A DNA stretch of 64,000 nt from Tachypleus tridentatus (lineage: Eukaryota > Arthropoda > Merostomata > Xiphosura > Limulidae). The notes beneath the pieces are model-generated. The model was not told the DNA's origin and did not search any database. It was given only the letters and a program-made list of their open reading frames with translations. Location: contig NC_134825.1 of assembly GCF_004210375.1 (NCBI RefSeq), forward strand, positions 68,439,558 through 68,503,557, in the 5' to 3' direction. The translations under genes and the position numbers were made by a program. Numbering within the stretch: position 1 is the first letter of the stretch; each line of letters starts with the position of its first letter. Positions 35,969-48,225 of this stretch are shown piece after piece.

Positions 35969-37457
35969 GTTTCACAACTGGGGAGATAACCCAAGTTCAG
36001 TTAATCAACAGTTCAAGATATTAGGTTTAAATTATAGATGTATAATAAGAGAGAATATAGTAGAAATTATTTTATCTTCTTCCTGATGTTTACTAGGTTA
36101 ACTTACTGTTACCCACTTGCCTGTCTTCATTAGGTTTATTCTGAGCTATTTATCTTCATTGTTATCTATGCTGTTTGAAACTATTCAACTAATTTGATTG
36201 GCTTATTCAGTTACTTGTGTGCCTGTATCATGTCTCTTCTTTTGTATGCATTTAGAATTATAACTCCTTTACAGTTTGGGAAATATATATAAAATATGGA
36301 AAGTAAATAATTTTCTCTTAATTTTTGGGGCTAATAATTAACTACATATAATTTATATTCTAGTTATTTGTAAATATTCATCATTAAAACAGTTTCAGTA
36401 AGCTTGACTAGAGTTTTGATATATAATCTGTTTAGATTATATAAAAAAATGCATTAATAATAATGTTAATTGTGTCAGGTGACCATTAAGTACAAGTTTC
36501 ATCTCAAAAGATAATTGTTAATAATTGAAATTTTCTGAACACATTATACAAGTAGTAATGTTATAGGAAATATAACAGTGGTGACTTTTATTAAGGTTAA
36601 CAGTTATATTTTTAATCTGTTTGTATCAAACCTTTGATATGTAAATTGATGGAAATATGCAAGAAAATGACAATGTAGCATTTATTAAAATTGAGTGCTA
36701 GTAGATACAAGAATTTCTGCCTTGCTTTGTTACAGAATAACTACTATACTTAAGTGTTTTGTTTTTTTTAAGTTAGCTACAAAATTTCATGTAAAATTGT
36801 GTCGGTGCTCAGGTTGAAATAGGTCATTCTATAACCTATTGATTAGAATGTTTTCTTTTGTTCTTCAGTTAATAATGAAAATGTTTAGAAATACTGATAG
36901 TCATGTAGCTTAACTTAATAGCTACCTCCTTATCAGATCCTCTCTTTAAATTTATATGCATAAGCATTACTTTATCAGTAAATAAAAAAAAATAAGTTAC
37001 CGAGATCATTTGTAATTTTCTCAGTGTAACAAATTTTTTACATTATTTTAAATGTTCTCTATAGGAGATGCATATCTAATGTTCCACTAAATAATGCATA
37101 ATAAAGAGAAAAATATCTCATCAGTGTTATAAATTTTTACATTCTTCCCTTACATGTACAAACAAACCTTATGGAAAAGAAATTTTCTTTATTAATCAAA
37201 TTTTAAAAAAGATTAAAAGTGAAGGATTGGATTCATTTTTTAAGGGAAAAAACTAAATATTGAATATTTTTATTTGTAAATATACTACAACAAAAATGTA
37301 TTTAAGTATATTTTTTTGTTAGACTTATCAGTAATCTTTTAAAACATACTGATATTTATAAACAGAAACGTTATTACAAAGAGAAAAAATTAACACTAGA
37401 TTTACCAAAACTTGGAGTACAATATTACAAGATATATTTATGACCATGTTTCATCTA
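35969..37457. other. Intergenic and PRDX5 3' flank
   Basis: AT-rich, no gene. For the minus-strand PRDX5 transcript, AATAAA hexamers (TTTATT on plus) occur at about 37269-37274 and 37187-37192, 185-270 bases past the stop, either of which could serve as polyadenylation signal. Confidence 0.4.
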
Positions 37458-37563
37458 TTAGAGTTGATTTATAATGTCATCTGCCAGGGAACATGTCAGT
37501 CCAGTACCATCAGGTTCTACATTCAGATGTTTGACAATACCATTTTCAATGACCATAGAATAT
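37458..37563 (-). CDS. PRDX5: Peroxiredoxin-5, last exon
   Basis: C-terminal exon of an atypical 2-Cys peroxiredoxin, which reduces hydrogen and alkyl hydroperoxides and peroxynitrite in mitochondria, peroxisomes and cytosol. It reads (R)YSMVIENGIVKHLNVEPDG then TGLTCSLADDIINQL and stop TAA. The Cys in GLTCSL is the resolving cysteine of the family (Cys151 of mature human PRDX5). The Arg completed at the splice (KRYSM) matches the conserved active-site arginine. The mammalian peroxisomal tail SQL is NQL here, so peroxisomal targeting is doubtful. The acceptor is TTCTTAAAAAG|A. Confidence 0.95.
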
Positions 37564-38233
37564 CTTTTTAAGAAAAAAAAGTTATATTTGTATTGAAAAT
37601 AATTTTTTTTGTGTCACTTTGATCTAGGAGTACATTAATAAAGCTTTATTAGAAGTTAACATTAAAGAATTGATATGGCATATTTTCAGTAGAACAACTT
37701 ACATGCCATTCGTTTCTACATTAATTTGTAAAGTAATAAACTCTTAAATAAATTTAATGACAAAAGTGTTGTTAAAACTGTAGTGTATAATGTGATTAGA
37801 AATTAGTTATGTTACATTTTTCTGAATGTGTAGAGTATAGTGGAAGGATGAAGTAGCAATTTGTTCATAACTTTACTGCCAAAGTCCTTTCTGCTCTAGA
37901 CAAATGTTTTTCATCCAAAAAGAACTACTAGTCTTAATGAAATTGCAATGGTAAAACATTTTTCTAACTTTAATTGAAAAGGGGTGAGTGGGGTTGGTTA
38001 TTCATTTGTACAAACAGTCAAGTTATTCAAGTTATATTAATCACAAAGATTGAAAGACTGATTTTAGTATTACGATAGACCATGATTAAAAAAAAAGTTC
38101 AAAATACAAAAGAATGATTATAATAAGATAGTGTAATTAACCACCATGTTTAATTATATCAAAATGCAGTTTCATATCAAATAACTGATTAACTTCCACT
38201 AGTTATAACAGTAGTAAGAACTGTCACAATTAC

Positions 38234-38289
38234 CTTTTAGAACGAATATTCCCCAATGGACCACTTAAATCCACTTCCATTTCAACAGC
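38234..38289 (-). CDS. PRDX5: Peroxiredoxin-5, fourth visible exon
   Basis: A 56-base exon encoding AVEMEVDLSGPLGNIRSK and two bases of Arg. Acceptor TTAATGTAG|GCTG, donor AAAAG|GTAATT. It corresponds to the segment before the conserved RSKRYSM in arthropod orthologues, and joins in phase with both neighbours. Confidence 0.93.
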
Positions 38290-38983
38290 CTACATTAAGG
38301 GTAACAAAAAATTAAACTATGCTTTGAGTTATACAGATTCATATCACTGATTTTTATATTACACTGAAGCTTTAGCTGTTTCAGGAAATTAAATATCATT
38401 AGGCCCAAATACATTTTCAAGATACTTCAAAAATAAAATGAAAAACAAAGTTGAATTCAAACCAGAGATCTATTTCAGATTCACGAATTTTAGAACCAGC
38501 TTAGCACAATTTTTAGTTATTTAATTTCTTTATATCAAAAAAGTAATGAAGTATTTAAAATACAAAGATTTTAGGACAAATATAAGGAATGTTTTTTTAT
38601 TCATCTTAAAAAATAGTTAATATTGTATAACTGTTTAACAAAGTTTTCAGAAATATAGGACAGATTAACAGTATTAACTCTGTGTTTCATATATTGGACA
38701 TTTACATTTTAACTATTTTATCCATTTACAAGTTATGGCTTTAATATATTAATCTTAACGGTGAACAAAGATGTGATTTACAGTGTTGGACATTATTCGC
38801 AAAATACCCTAAAAGAAAAGTATTTGAACTAAGTTTTTAAAATTTGATATTTAAAACTTCCACACACAAATTATAGTTTAGCTTTAAAAATAAATCATTT
38901 GCATATTTCCAAGTGTATAATTCATTCAATAAAATTGAGGCTTTGCTAGTACACTGTTCCAATAAGTGTTTTTCTCTTCTTAC

Positions 38984-39022
38984 CTTAGTAAATTCTGCAG
39001 CTGGGTCAGCTAGCATACGAAC
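38984..39022 (-). CDS. PRDX5: Peroxiredoxin-5, third visible exon
   Basis: A 39-base microexon encoding VRMLADPAAEFTK, which aligns with VRLLADPTGAFGK of human PRDX5. Acceptor CTCCACAG|GTTCG, donor ACTAAG|GTAAGA. Both ends are phase 0. Confidence 0.93.
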
Positions 39023-40011
39023 CTGTGGAGATACAAAAATGAAACTACTTTAGAAAACTGTGACATGTTTTGATACTATTAATATCCAATTGTTAGAGCA
39101 GAACAATTTAATCAATATGATGGATTAATCCTAGCAGAGATTTACATCTATTTATTGTCCTGTAAACTAACTGATTAATCAGAATTACAGTTAAATAAAT
39201 TATCACAAAAATAAAAAAAAACTAATCAAAATTAAGGCTTCCAATTATTATTGTTTCAACTATTCAAGTAATTGAAACGTCACTGACATTGTTAAACAAA
39301 GTTACATAACAAGCCACTTGTGCCCTGCCTCATTTTAGGCAGTTTATTTATTTATTTATTTTTACTCAAATTTGTTTAAATATTTCAGTTTGAGGATATC
39401 GGGTTTGATCCATAACACCAAGGAACGTGCCTATTTCTTTTTTTTTTTTATGGCAATCCTACTAAAGCCATATGCCACTGTCTGGCAGTACCCACTGACA
39501 ATTCTTTCTTGAATGTCAATCAGAAGAAAGGCAATTGACTGAGATCACCTGCCACCAACTTTCTGCATTCACCATGGTGCTAATATATTACCGAGTATCA
39601 CTGATAACTCATCTCTACAAACCTGTGGCAACATTAGTTTTGTTTGGTGCATCAATAGTACAAGTTAGATTAAAAACTGAGAAGACCACAACACACCACA
39701 TATGGTTTCTTTAGATCAATTTCAACATAATGTACCTTCAAATAAATGAGCAATAAATGCACAGACTAAGAATGATACACATGTTCATAACTTTTAGGAT
39801 ATAAAAACATAACCACAGAGAACAAAAAATAAAACAAAAAATTTCCAGACTAGGTTCTAATTTATAAGTGATTGACCAATGAGTTTGTCATTTATTGTAA
39901 ATATAAATAAAGTGTATGTGGAATAAAGTGCACAACGTCTTTGTTGGGCAAATAATTTTTTAAAATACAAGACTGATTTCTTTTGCACTGAAAAATGTAA
40001 AATGCAGTTAC

Positions 40012-40127
40012 TTTGTTGTCAGTTTGATGGTTTTTACCCCATGCCTCCATGACAAATGGATCATTGACTGATACACAGGCAACAACTTGAGCTTTTCAAA
40101 CTTTTCAACATAATCTGGAAGATGAGT
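40012..40127 (-). CDS. PRDX5: Peroxiredoxin-5, second visible exon, frame broken
   Basis: Begins THLPDYVEKFEK in one frame and ends VVACVSVNDPFVMEAWGKNH then QTDNK in another. The break lies at 40086-40094 (minus AAGCTCAAG). Orthologues have a few more residues here (an LK-KG stretch), so the exon (116 bases) appears to lack a short piece. A deletion between two copies of an AGCTCAAG-like repeat would explain it. Splice sites (TTTTCAG|ACTC, AACAAA|GTAACT) are intact. Whether this is a real lesion or an assembly error cannot be told from the sequence. Confidence 0.85.
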
Positions 40128-40420
40128 CTGAAAAAAAAATCAACATACTTAAGGACTTTTACTTATAAAAAGAACTTTGGTTTAGCTTTAATATACTAAT
40201 GGCAAAATTATGTTTTCTTAATTGTCTAAATAAATGTAACAAACTAGCAATGGAAACATTTTAGTTATGAAAAGGTTAACTTGTATACTTGATGTTTGAT
40301 AGATAACTTTAAAATGACACAATAGCAACTCACTTTGTAAATTTAACATTGATTACTGTTAAGTGAAAAATGCTATAAAACAAAATTACTAACTACTCCA
40401 TAAAGAATTAAAGAGTTGAC

Positions 40421-40554
40421 CTTAGAACATCCTGGTGTGAAAGCACCTGGTACAGCAAACAACACTCCTTTTTTTCCAGCAAAAGTTCTGCTATGTTGAC
40501 TTTGTTGTCAGGGGTGTTTTCACATAAGCAGATGCTTGGTAATTTATCCCCCAC
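40421..40554 (-). CDS. PRDX5: Peroxiredoxin-5, first visible exon, one base short
   Basis: Encodes VGDKLPSICLCENTPDNKVN then IAEL, after which the frame slips by one; the rest matches GKKGVLFAVPGAFTPGCSK in the other frame. The exon is 134 bases where 135 would be in frame. The shift lies at the AAAA run 40481-40484 (TTTT on minus). PGAFTPGCSK carries the peroxidatic cysteine and its Thr/Pro environment. Acceptor TTTTCAAAAG|GTGGG; donor TCTAAG|GTCAAC. An upstream exon with the start codon and mitochondrial leader must exist; I did not find it between here and 45 kb. Confidence 0.88.
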
Positions 40555-40999
40555 CTTTTGAAAACAATGTTAAGATTCAGATGTTATGAGCTTCTATGGA
40601 CCATTAAGGTTGTTTATATTGTTTGATTTTAAATTACCCAAAAAAGTTAACATGCATTATTTTTTATGGAATGTTATTACCAGTAGGCTTTATATACTCA
40701 AATTTGACAGTGAAAATACAAATTGTGTATTTATAGAGGTATAACAAATGTAGTCACAACCACATTTGCATGGAACAAGTTAGAAAAACAAAAACACTAA
40801 AACAAAGGAGTATGACAAGATGGGGAACTTGTTTATAGATATATTGATATTTTTCTTGTAATTGTGTTAGCAGGGAATGGCAACTTGTCCATTTACTTGG
40901 CTTACTTTCTCACTTTAGCACAGTAGACATGGTAGCTTGCAGTATATTATAAAATGCTGATTTAGCACCACTTGCTTGATGATTTATGCAAACGAGTTA

Positions 41000-41277
41000 G
41001 GCCTGGCATGGCCAAGCGCGTAAGGCGTGCGACTCGTAATCCGAGGGTCGCAGGTTCGCGGCCGCGTCGCGCTAAACATGCTCGCCCTCCCAGCCGTGGG
41101 GGTGTATAATGTTACGGTCAATCCCACTATTCGTTGGTAAAAGAGTAGCCCAAGAGTTGGCGGTGGGTGGTGATGACTAGCTGCCTTCCCTCTAGTCTTA
41201 CACTGCTAAATTAGGGACGGCTAGCACAGATAGCCCTCGAGTAGCTTTGTGCGAAATTCCAAAAACAAACAAACAAA
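41000..41277 (+). repeat. SINE family 1 copy with target-site duplication
   Basis: Full-length: tRNA-Thr-like head (anticodon loop CTCGTAA), body with ATTCGTTGGTAAAAGAGTAG and GTTGGCGGTGGGTGGTGATG, tail ending in (AAAC)n. It is bracketed by GCAAACGAGT at 40988-40997 and 41278-41287. The B-box region is altered to a CpG-rich GGTTCGCGGCCGCGTCGCGC. Confidence 0.95.
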
Positions 41278-41287
41278 GCAAACGAGT

Positions 41288-43600
41288 CATGTGATAGTAT
41301 TTGACCGGGGATCTTTTAGGTTTGATCATTTGTATAAGACATTAGGTGTAAAACTTAGTATTGTTTGGCCTAAATGTGATCAGAAGGACAAGTATATGAT
41401 TTTCTAATAAATTTATTATTGCAACCACAAATGGCAGTAACCAATAAAAGTTTTAACACTGCATGAGAAGTGGAATGTGTTTGTGGACAAGTCCATGGCC
41501 ATTTACTAAAATTATTGTATAACTCTCATGCAGTCAACTCTCGTCATTGGATATGTCTCACTTTAGATTTTCACATAATTATTGAAGTTCCAAGTAAAAA
41601 TAAATACTGTTTAAGTAGTTTTAAAAATTATACTTGCATTAATGAAGGTATATTCATTGTAGATTCATAATAACAAAAACTACTCTACAATGTGTTTACT
41701 TCAAACTTTATAAAGTTTTTAAAAAAAAGTATGTATATATATATACATTGTTTATTTATGATGCAGCTTCTTTTGATACAAGTTTTTATTTTAATAAAAG
41801 CCTACAAACCTGATTGATAAAACTAAATTTGTAGGTCATGTAAATATATTCTTGCCAATGAATGATGGCAGACATTTGCAGTTCATTCACATTCTTTAAT
41901 GCAAGTAAGGAACATTAGTCACAAACAGTTACCAAACACATAATAAAAAAGAAACTGATGATTTGTTAGAACAATCCTGAGATATCATTGAATAAGTCTC
42001 AAACAGGAAGAAGCATTACAAAAGTTCAACTCATTTTGAGTTGTGAACCACCTACAACAGTGTCTGCCATTAAGTTACATAGCTTTTTAAAACAATGGTA
42101 CTCTATCTACAGTTTTAAATCTATGTAGCAGTTAGGAAGCATTTATGTAGACCTCTTTGTTAGGTTTGAAAAAAAATAATCAACTAATATTAAAATATTA
42201 ATTACATCAAACTCTCCCAAAAACTAGTGGCTTTCTTCTGTACTCCATACAATTCCGTTTATTTGCTCCTTCCAAACATAATAAACACCATTTTGTATTT
42301 GGGAAATCTCAGCTAGTAAAGGTTTGTTGCTTGTTAGTAATGTTTGTGGAATCGTAACGTCTATGAAAGTATGTAACTTCATCTTTCTCTTATTATTACT
42401 ACTACTTAATTTGTTTAAACAACCAATACTACTTGAAAGTTTTCTTAAGAAGCAGAAGGTATAGCACATCACTTCTTTTTTTCATGATCTAATCTTGTAA
42501 TTCAGGTTCTTAAAACACTTACCTCCTAAATAATAAAAATCCTTACACTGAGAATGAACGAATCTATTATATACTCTACGTAATTGTATATTCTAGTAAC
42601 ATAAGATCAAGGACAAATGCCAAGCCAAACAGCTGGAGAGTTATAGTAGATTTATGACAAGCACGTATTAAAGAGAACTACTTCTAATTAAGATGTGCAT
42701 AACAAACAGTATCCTAGTCCTTGCATTCTTTTATGCAGTGGTCAAAAACAACAAAAATTTAGACTTGGTATTAGATAATATATTCGTGAGTACGCTATAT
42801 TAACTGCAACATTGCCTGTCACTCACAGATTTTAAACGTGCGTTCTCTTATTTCATTGTTTCCAGAATATAGCAGAAAGAAACTGAAGGACTTTATTCTA
42901 CTAAACCCCCGAATAATATTGCAAACTTCATCAAAAGCACTCCTTGCCCTTAATTTATTGACAAAGTACTGTTCTTATAGATAAACTTTCCATCCTTAGA
43001 ATCATCCTAGTACCAATACTATTACTAGTTGTAATGTTGTTATTAATTACTATTAAATATAAATACTAATCAGAATATTATATTAGGAATTAAGATCAAG
43101 CATAAGATTTCAAATTTAACTTTCATAATCTATTTATATATGCTAGTAACGGAAAGTAGTGACAACTAGTTTACAATCGTTGCCGTAGTTACTGCACGAT
43201 CACCCAAATTAATTGTTAATTAATCAATCTTTTAATTGCAATTATTAACACTGCATACTAAGTAATGTTTACTCCTACATTGTAGAATACCATGCACAGT
43301 TTTGATATTTTTACCTAAGAAAATATAGACTTTTATTAGTAAGAATGGTATTTTGGATTGGTAATATTACTGTCAATTCCACTTTTTGGCAGTAAAATAT
43401 GCAAATAAAATCCAAATAAATATAATCTTTATCGGCATTTTCTTCACGTACAATGTATCAATACCAACTAAACCTTAATATATACGTGAATATATTTTTT
43501 TTACCAACTAAATCCGGATTATAAATACTACAAAACTGCAGTTACCTTATCTTATATAACATCTGCATTATGCAACCAAATTGCCTTTTGCCGGTTCCAG
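41288..43600. other. Non-coding upstream of PRDX5
   Basis: No confident exon. The open frames at 41470-41670 (+) and 42224-42472 (-) lack any motif. A donor-like AAGATAAG|GTAACTG on minus near 43552 could end an untranslated first exon of PRDX5, but its phase does not fit the coding frame. Confidence 0.35.
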
Positions 43601-43604
43601 TGCA

Positions 43605-43622
43605 ATAGCGCCCCCTGTTACA
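43605..43622 (-). promoter_or_regulatory. CTCF-like motif
   Basis: The minus strand reads AACAGGGGGCGCTA, which matches the core of the CTCF consensus (AGRKGGCRS) fully, though not the flanking CCA. It lies in a small GC-rich patch of otherwise AT-rich DNA. Whether it is bound is unknown. Confidence 0.3.
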
Positions 43623-44750
43623 CAATCTTAAGAAGGAAGCAATAACGATATAAGGAAGTACTTCCTTTAAAATCTTTAACACCACTTATGAGTCAGAAAA
43701 TTCAAATCTCAAACACACTTTTCAGTTCTGAGTAAGTAATTACTTATGATATAGTGAATTATATTATTTCGACATGATTTCAAAATTTTACTCGGAATAT
43801 TCTGGTAGTCAAAAAAAGGCCGAGATCACAAAATTTCTTTATTTACTGATAACGAAAAATCCTTCTGAATATACACCTAAAAGTTATACAGATTGTTGAA
43901 TAGCGTATATATATCAATATGTACATATATTGTAGACACCTTCAGCCTAAACATTACAAAAACGAGGAGGGGAAGGCTCGTAGTTATTAAATCTGCAGGA
44001 ATAGCTGAATATAAACTTAAGATCTTTTGTATCGTCTCCTAGTGTATCAGCGAGGATTTGTAAGCTTATAACGCTAAATATCGGGTATAGATAATCGTAT
44101 TGGGTACAGTATAAATAGCCCACAGGCTTCTACACATAACGTTTCAAAGAGAGTTCTAATTGGTGAGATCAAAAACCAATATATATTGTGCAACACACGA
44201 TGAGCATGCTAATGCTATGGGAGTCTGAAGACATGCTTCCCAGAAAACTTGTGAAAATATCTGCTATGAGGTTCAATCTAGAAGTAATACTGAACGAAGC
44301 ATGGCTTAAATAATTGCATAGCTGTTAACGTAAAATCCACAAACATCCAATGAAAAGTCGCCAAGATTTAAATTAGTGTAAATATGTAGGTTTTATTATA
44401 GTAAAGTACTGTACTGTCTACATGCAGAGTTATTAATTGTTCAGTTACATCACTGTTTTATACATATCAGTACAACAATAACATATATGTTATTTCAATC
44501 ACAGATTGTGAACTAATGAAATCATATATTAACATGCTCTGATCTTCTGGAATGTTTCTCCATGAATGACTTGCATACAATATCATTGTTGATAGTAGCG
44601 ATAAAATAATTATGTATTAATGCTGTAGCACTCAGTCATTTTTCGGTTTGTGTACACCTCGTAATTATTCAACCGGTGGAGCAGATGCTGAACATTCATA
44701 TGAATATAAACTTCGTGAAAATGTGGCACATTAGTAACATTTGTCAATGA
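43623..44750. other. Non-coding, nothing recognised
   Basis: AT-rich with no open frame or repeat that I can assign. Confidence 0.4.
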
Positions 44751-44751
44751 C

Positions 44752-44835
44752 TAACTCATGTAAGTCTGCGGATTTACAACGTTAAAGTAGGGGCTCGATT
44801 CCATCGGTGGAGACAGCAGAGAGCGCGATGTGAGA
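44752..44835 (+). repeat. SINE family 2 head, decayed
   Basis: CTGCGGATTTACAACGTTAA followed by GGGCTCGATTCCATCGGTGG matches the head of family 2 (GGACTTACAACGCTAGA, GGTTTCGATACCCGTGGTGG). The tail is missing. Confidence 0.55.
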
Positions 44836-44887
44836 GATGCAATGAAAAAAGCACCCACCCACACACTAACTCATTACATACTTTGGT

Positions 44888-45160
44888 GTTTTTTTTTTAA
44901 TTTCGCGCAAAGATACACCGCGGGCTACCTGTCCTAGCCCTCTCTAATTTAGCAGTGTAACACTAGAGGGAAGGCAGCTAGTCATCACCACCCACCGCTA
45001 ACTCTTGGGATACTCTTTTACTAACGAATAATGGGATTGAACGTTACATTATAATGTCTCCACGGCTAAAAGAGCGAGCATGTTTGGTGTGATGGGGATT
45101 CGAACCTGCAACCCTCGGCGTATGAGTCGAGTGCCTTAACCACCTAGCCATGCCGGGCCC
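44888..45160 (-). repeat. SINE family 1 copy, minus strand
   Basis: Reverse complement of the full family 1 unit: the head ends in GGCCCGGCATGGCTAGGTGG, with B box GGTTCGAATCCCC, body and tail (TTTCGCGCAAAGATACACC side) all present. The anticodon loop region is CTCATAC here. Confidence 0.92.
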
Positions 45161-45174
45161 ATGACGTGCTAACA

Positions 45175-45412
45175 TTAATATTAGGAAGTGACGCTGCACC
45201 TCCTCACTCCTGTGTGTGTGCGTGGCCCATTGTGTAGTTTTGGTGATTGATTAATAACAAACAAACAAAACCTTTTGTATACCAATACCCCCCAACGTCA
45301 GAGCGGTATCTCTGCGAACTTACAACGCTAGAAACAGGGTTTCGATACCAGTGGTGGGGCAGAAAACTGATGGTCCATTGCGTAGCTTTGTGCCTAACTT
45401 CAAAAAAACAAG
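45175..45412 (+). repeat. SINE family 2, tail of one copy followed by a fuller copy
   Basis: About 45220-45270 is a tail only (GTGGCCCATTGTGTAG, ending AACAAACAAACAAAA). About 45285-45412 is a fuller copy: GCGAACTTACAACGCTAGAA, GGGTTTCGATACCAGTGGTG, then ATTGCGTAGCTTTGTGCC. Confidence 0.7.
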
Positions 45413-45899
45413 TATTACAATAACTCATCAAACAGATATCTGTAACAATTAACACATAACAGAAAATACGTTTATTTTTTATTAAAAGAAGGCAAACATC
45501 AAGTTTTAAAAATATACATTTTCATATAAATATATTATGTGTACTCAAAAAATAAATGAACTAGGAACCTCCATTTCACGTCTAAAATAATATGTACAAG
45601 AAAGAGTAATGTGTGTATTTTCCTTTGAAGTAATTTCTATAATGTTTCAAAACTTTTAAAATAATATCTTAAACGACTAGGAAACCTGTAGTGAATGATC
45701 GGCTCTACAAGCACATAAAGTGTTTGTTGGTTTTTTATGTATGCTAATAGGGTTATATAAGAAACTCGATAATTGAAAAATAAATTATAAATACAGTTGA
45801 AAATATTATTATTAGTATAGTTTGCTTGTGACATTAAACGCATTGCCAGTTTTATCTATACTGAAGATGGCGACGTATTACGGAATTATTTAATCAGTT

Positions 45900-46565
45900 G
45901 GTGAGTTGGACCAATATTTGGCAAATGATCTTTGATTATATTAAGTGTAAGGTAATACATTTGTGTTATTATAACACAAATTATTATGTGATATCACATG
46001 CTTAACATAGATTGGAACACAATCAAAAACACGAGTGAAAAAAATAGATCTTAGAACAGTGATTGATAAGTCATTTAAGCTATCGAGGCATCATGCTCTT
46101 GCTAGTAGCAAATCTAATAGAATTTTATGGTATATTTAGAAACATGTGTATTATATGTCAGAAGAGGTAAGTTAGGCCTGGGTTTGAATTCTGTGTACAG
46201 TTTTAGCATCCTTATCTATTAATAAAAGGATACTGACTTACGAGAGTTAGTAGGATAATTCTAGAAATCAAAGGATATCTTAAGGGGTTAGAATTAAGAT
46301 CTTATAACTTGTTTTCCCTGGAGAAAAGTAGGATAATAGATAGTGCTATTGAATATTACAAAATTACTCAGTGTAAGAATATGATAAAGACCTCTCATTT
46401 TAAAGACAATATATAGAGGGGGGCCTAAGTTTAATATTTAAAAAAAAAAGACTAGATTTCAGTAAAAAAGTGTTATTTGTTAGTAGGGCAACTAGGTTAT
46501 GAAATTAGTTGCAGTAGGTCAGACTGGCACTTTACAAGAGTTTGGAAAGGGGTATCACTAATTTT
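45900..46565 (+). mobile_element. CR1-like LINE remnant, 3' RT part
   Basis: About 46050-46150 reads DLRTVIDKSFKLSRHHALAS then SKSNRILWYI, a diverged copy of the DLGV-VD-SLK motif seen better at 2741. Later pieces fit LERLRSYNLFSLEKSR. It has many stops. Confidence 0.5.
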
Positions 46566-48220
46566 CAGAAGACTAAAGAGTGGATTTAAAGTTTATATTT
46601 TGTCAAAATATAGCGAGTAATGACAACCTTGAAGGACCAAATACTCCATTGTTTGTTGTTCATAGGTTATTTTACTTTAAGATGATCTGTATATTGCACA
46701 ATGTTTTCGTTTTGTTTTTGGTATGGATGGAACGTAATGATTTTAATGACCAACTTGTACAACATGCTGCTCATATTTCAAATAGGTGTATATGGTTAAT
46801 CATTCGAGGAATTTATTTTCGTGCTTGTTTGAACTGTTTAACTTAAAACCGAGTGGACAAAGACAGCACAGATAGTCTATCATGTAGCTTTGTGATTATT
46901 AACGAACGAACGTTATTGCAGAGCAATTCCTAAGATAAGTTCGATTTAAAGTGACGTTAAAATCGATGAATCCGTTATGGTTTCAAGAAAAGTCCTTGGG
47001 ATGCAAAGAGAAAAAAAATCTCACGTTTATGATAACGAAAGCACATTGTCAGTCATATCAAATTATCAATGTAATAAGCCTACTTGACTTACTTTTTTGA
47101 TGGACTCAGCAGTTAGCCCGATGTGGCTTTGCTATAGGAAAACACACACATACACACTTGCTCTTTGTTGTAATACAAACTTTTCTGCTATCAAATTCTC
47201 TCTCAAGCCCTGTCTATGCTTGTTGAGAAACTGAAGTCTGCGCAGGGTTTTTAATTAAAAGGACTGTTGTAGACTTGTAACAGTGTAATAAAATTTAAAA
47301 TATTTCAGTTTCGGAAAAAATATTTTAAAATTAGGGGCTAGGTTATCCTGGTTTTTTGATTTTGAGATCTGGTTACCATACCCAGAAACAACCGATGATA
47401 GTTAATTTGTGAAGTTGAAATTCCGATGGTAAGAGCTGAGTGATATAAAACTATGATGCCTAATTAATGGCGACAGTTTTACATGTGCTTTGTATATTTC
47501 AACTTTTATAATCATCCATGTGTTATGTCCTTACAAATCTTTTGGAACTTTTCTTCCTTTCATAATTAATTTTCTTTACTAGAAATAGCTTTAAAATATT
47601 TCGGTTGATTCATAAATTGTCTACACGCATTATAATTATATACTTTTATCGATAATTATTTTAGTTGTATGTTCATGAAAACTTCATGAAAACTGTGTGA
47701 TTCCACATTCGGAGGGAGGAGCTAAATTTTAGTCTTTTTTTTTTTTCTATGGGGCACTTTTTATTAGAACGTTCAATAACAGAAACACGTTTCTGTATTT
47801 TGGTCGGTAACTATGTTTTACTAAGTTCCAAATAATAATGTTTTCTGTATTCATTACTTTGTACAAGTACAAAGTGTTTTAGCCATTCAAACTTTACTTT
47901 AGTTTCCCATTCTTCGAATTGATGAATATCGAGAACTAACCGAAATGTTGATTTTTTTTCCTAACAATGTGGAGCATTCTCATGCGATATATAATAAATA
48001 TCTTATTAATGGAACATGTGCTGTTTTAACGTTTTTTGTTGTTTTTTTTTGCTTTTGCATCTCCTCGATGGTATTACAAACAAAGTGTTCTAGTAACTGT
48101 TTTAATGTTTTTGTACCTCGTAATGGTATCCTTTTCACTTCTTTTCTTACATTCTTTTTTCAGGTCTATAAATCTACTTGCTGTAATGAATATATGTTGA
48201 ATATCTTGTAGTTAATTTTG
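46566..48220. other. Non-coding with short SINE tails
   Basis: 46863-46912 (CAGCACAGATAGTCTATCAT, GTAGCTTTGTG) and 47105-47160 (CAGTTAGCCCGATGTGGCTT, then CA repeats) are isolated SINE tails. Open frames at 46580-46846 and 47945-48211 have no domain. Confidence 0.5.
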
Positions 48221-48225
48221 TATTT

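Noticed and set aside
37458-40554. PRDX5 as a processed (retrocopied) pseudogene
   Set aside because: Four introns with proper splice sites are present, so it is not a retrocopy even though two exons are frame-broken.
41000-41075. Functional tRNA-Thr(CGT) gene
   Set aside because: The tRNA-like stretch is the head of a SINE: the same head, body and tail recur at 44888, 51165, 57181, 57500, 58901 and 60487, and stem pairing is imperfect.
42224-42472. 82-codon open frame on minus upstream of PRDX5
   Set aside because: No similarity to a mitochondrial leader or to PRDX5 and no in-phase donor to the next exon.
43500-43660. Leader exon of PRDX5 ending at AAGATAAG|GTAACTG
   Set aside because: The donor is good, but the only open frame ends in phase 2 while the next exon needs phase 0; it could only be untranslated.
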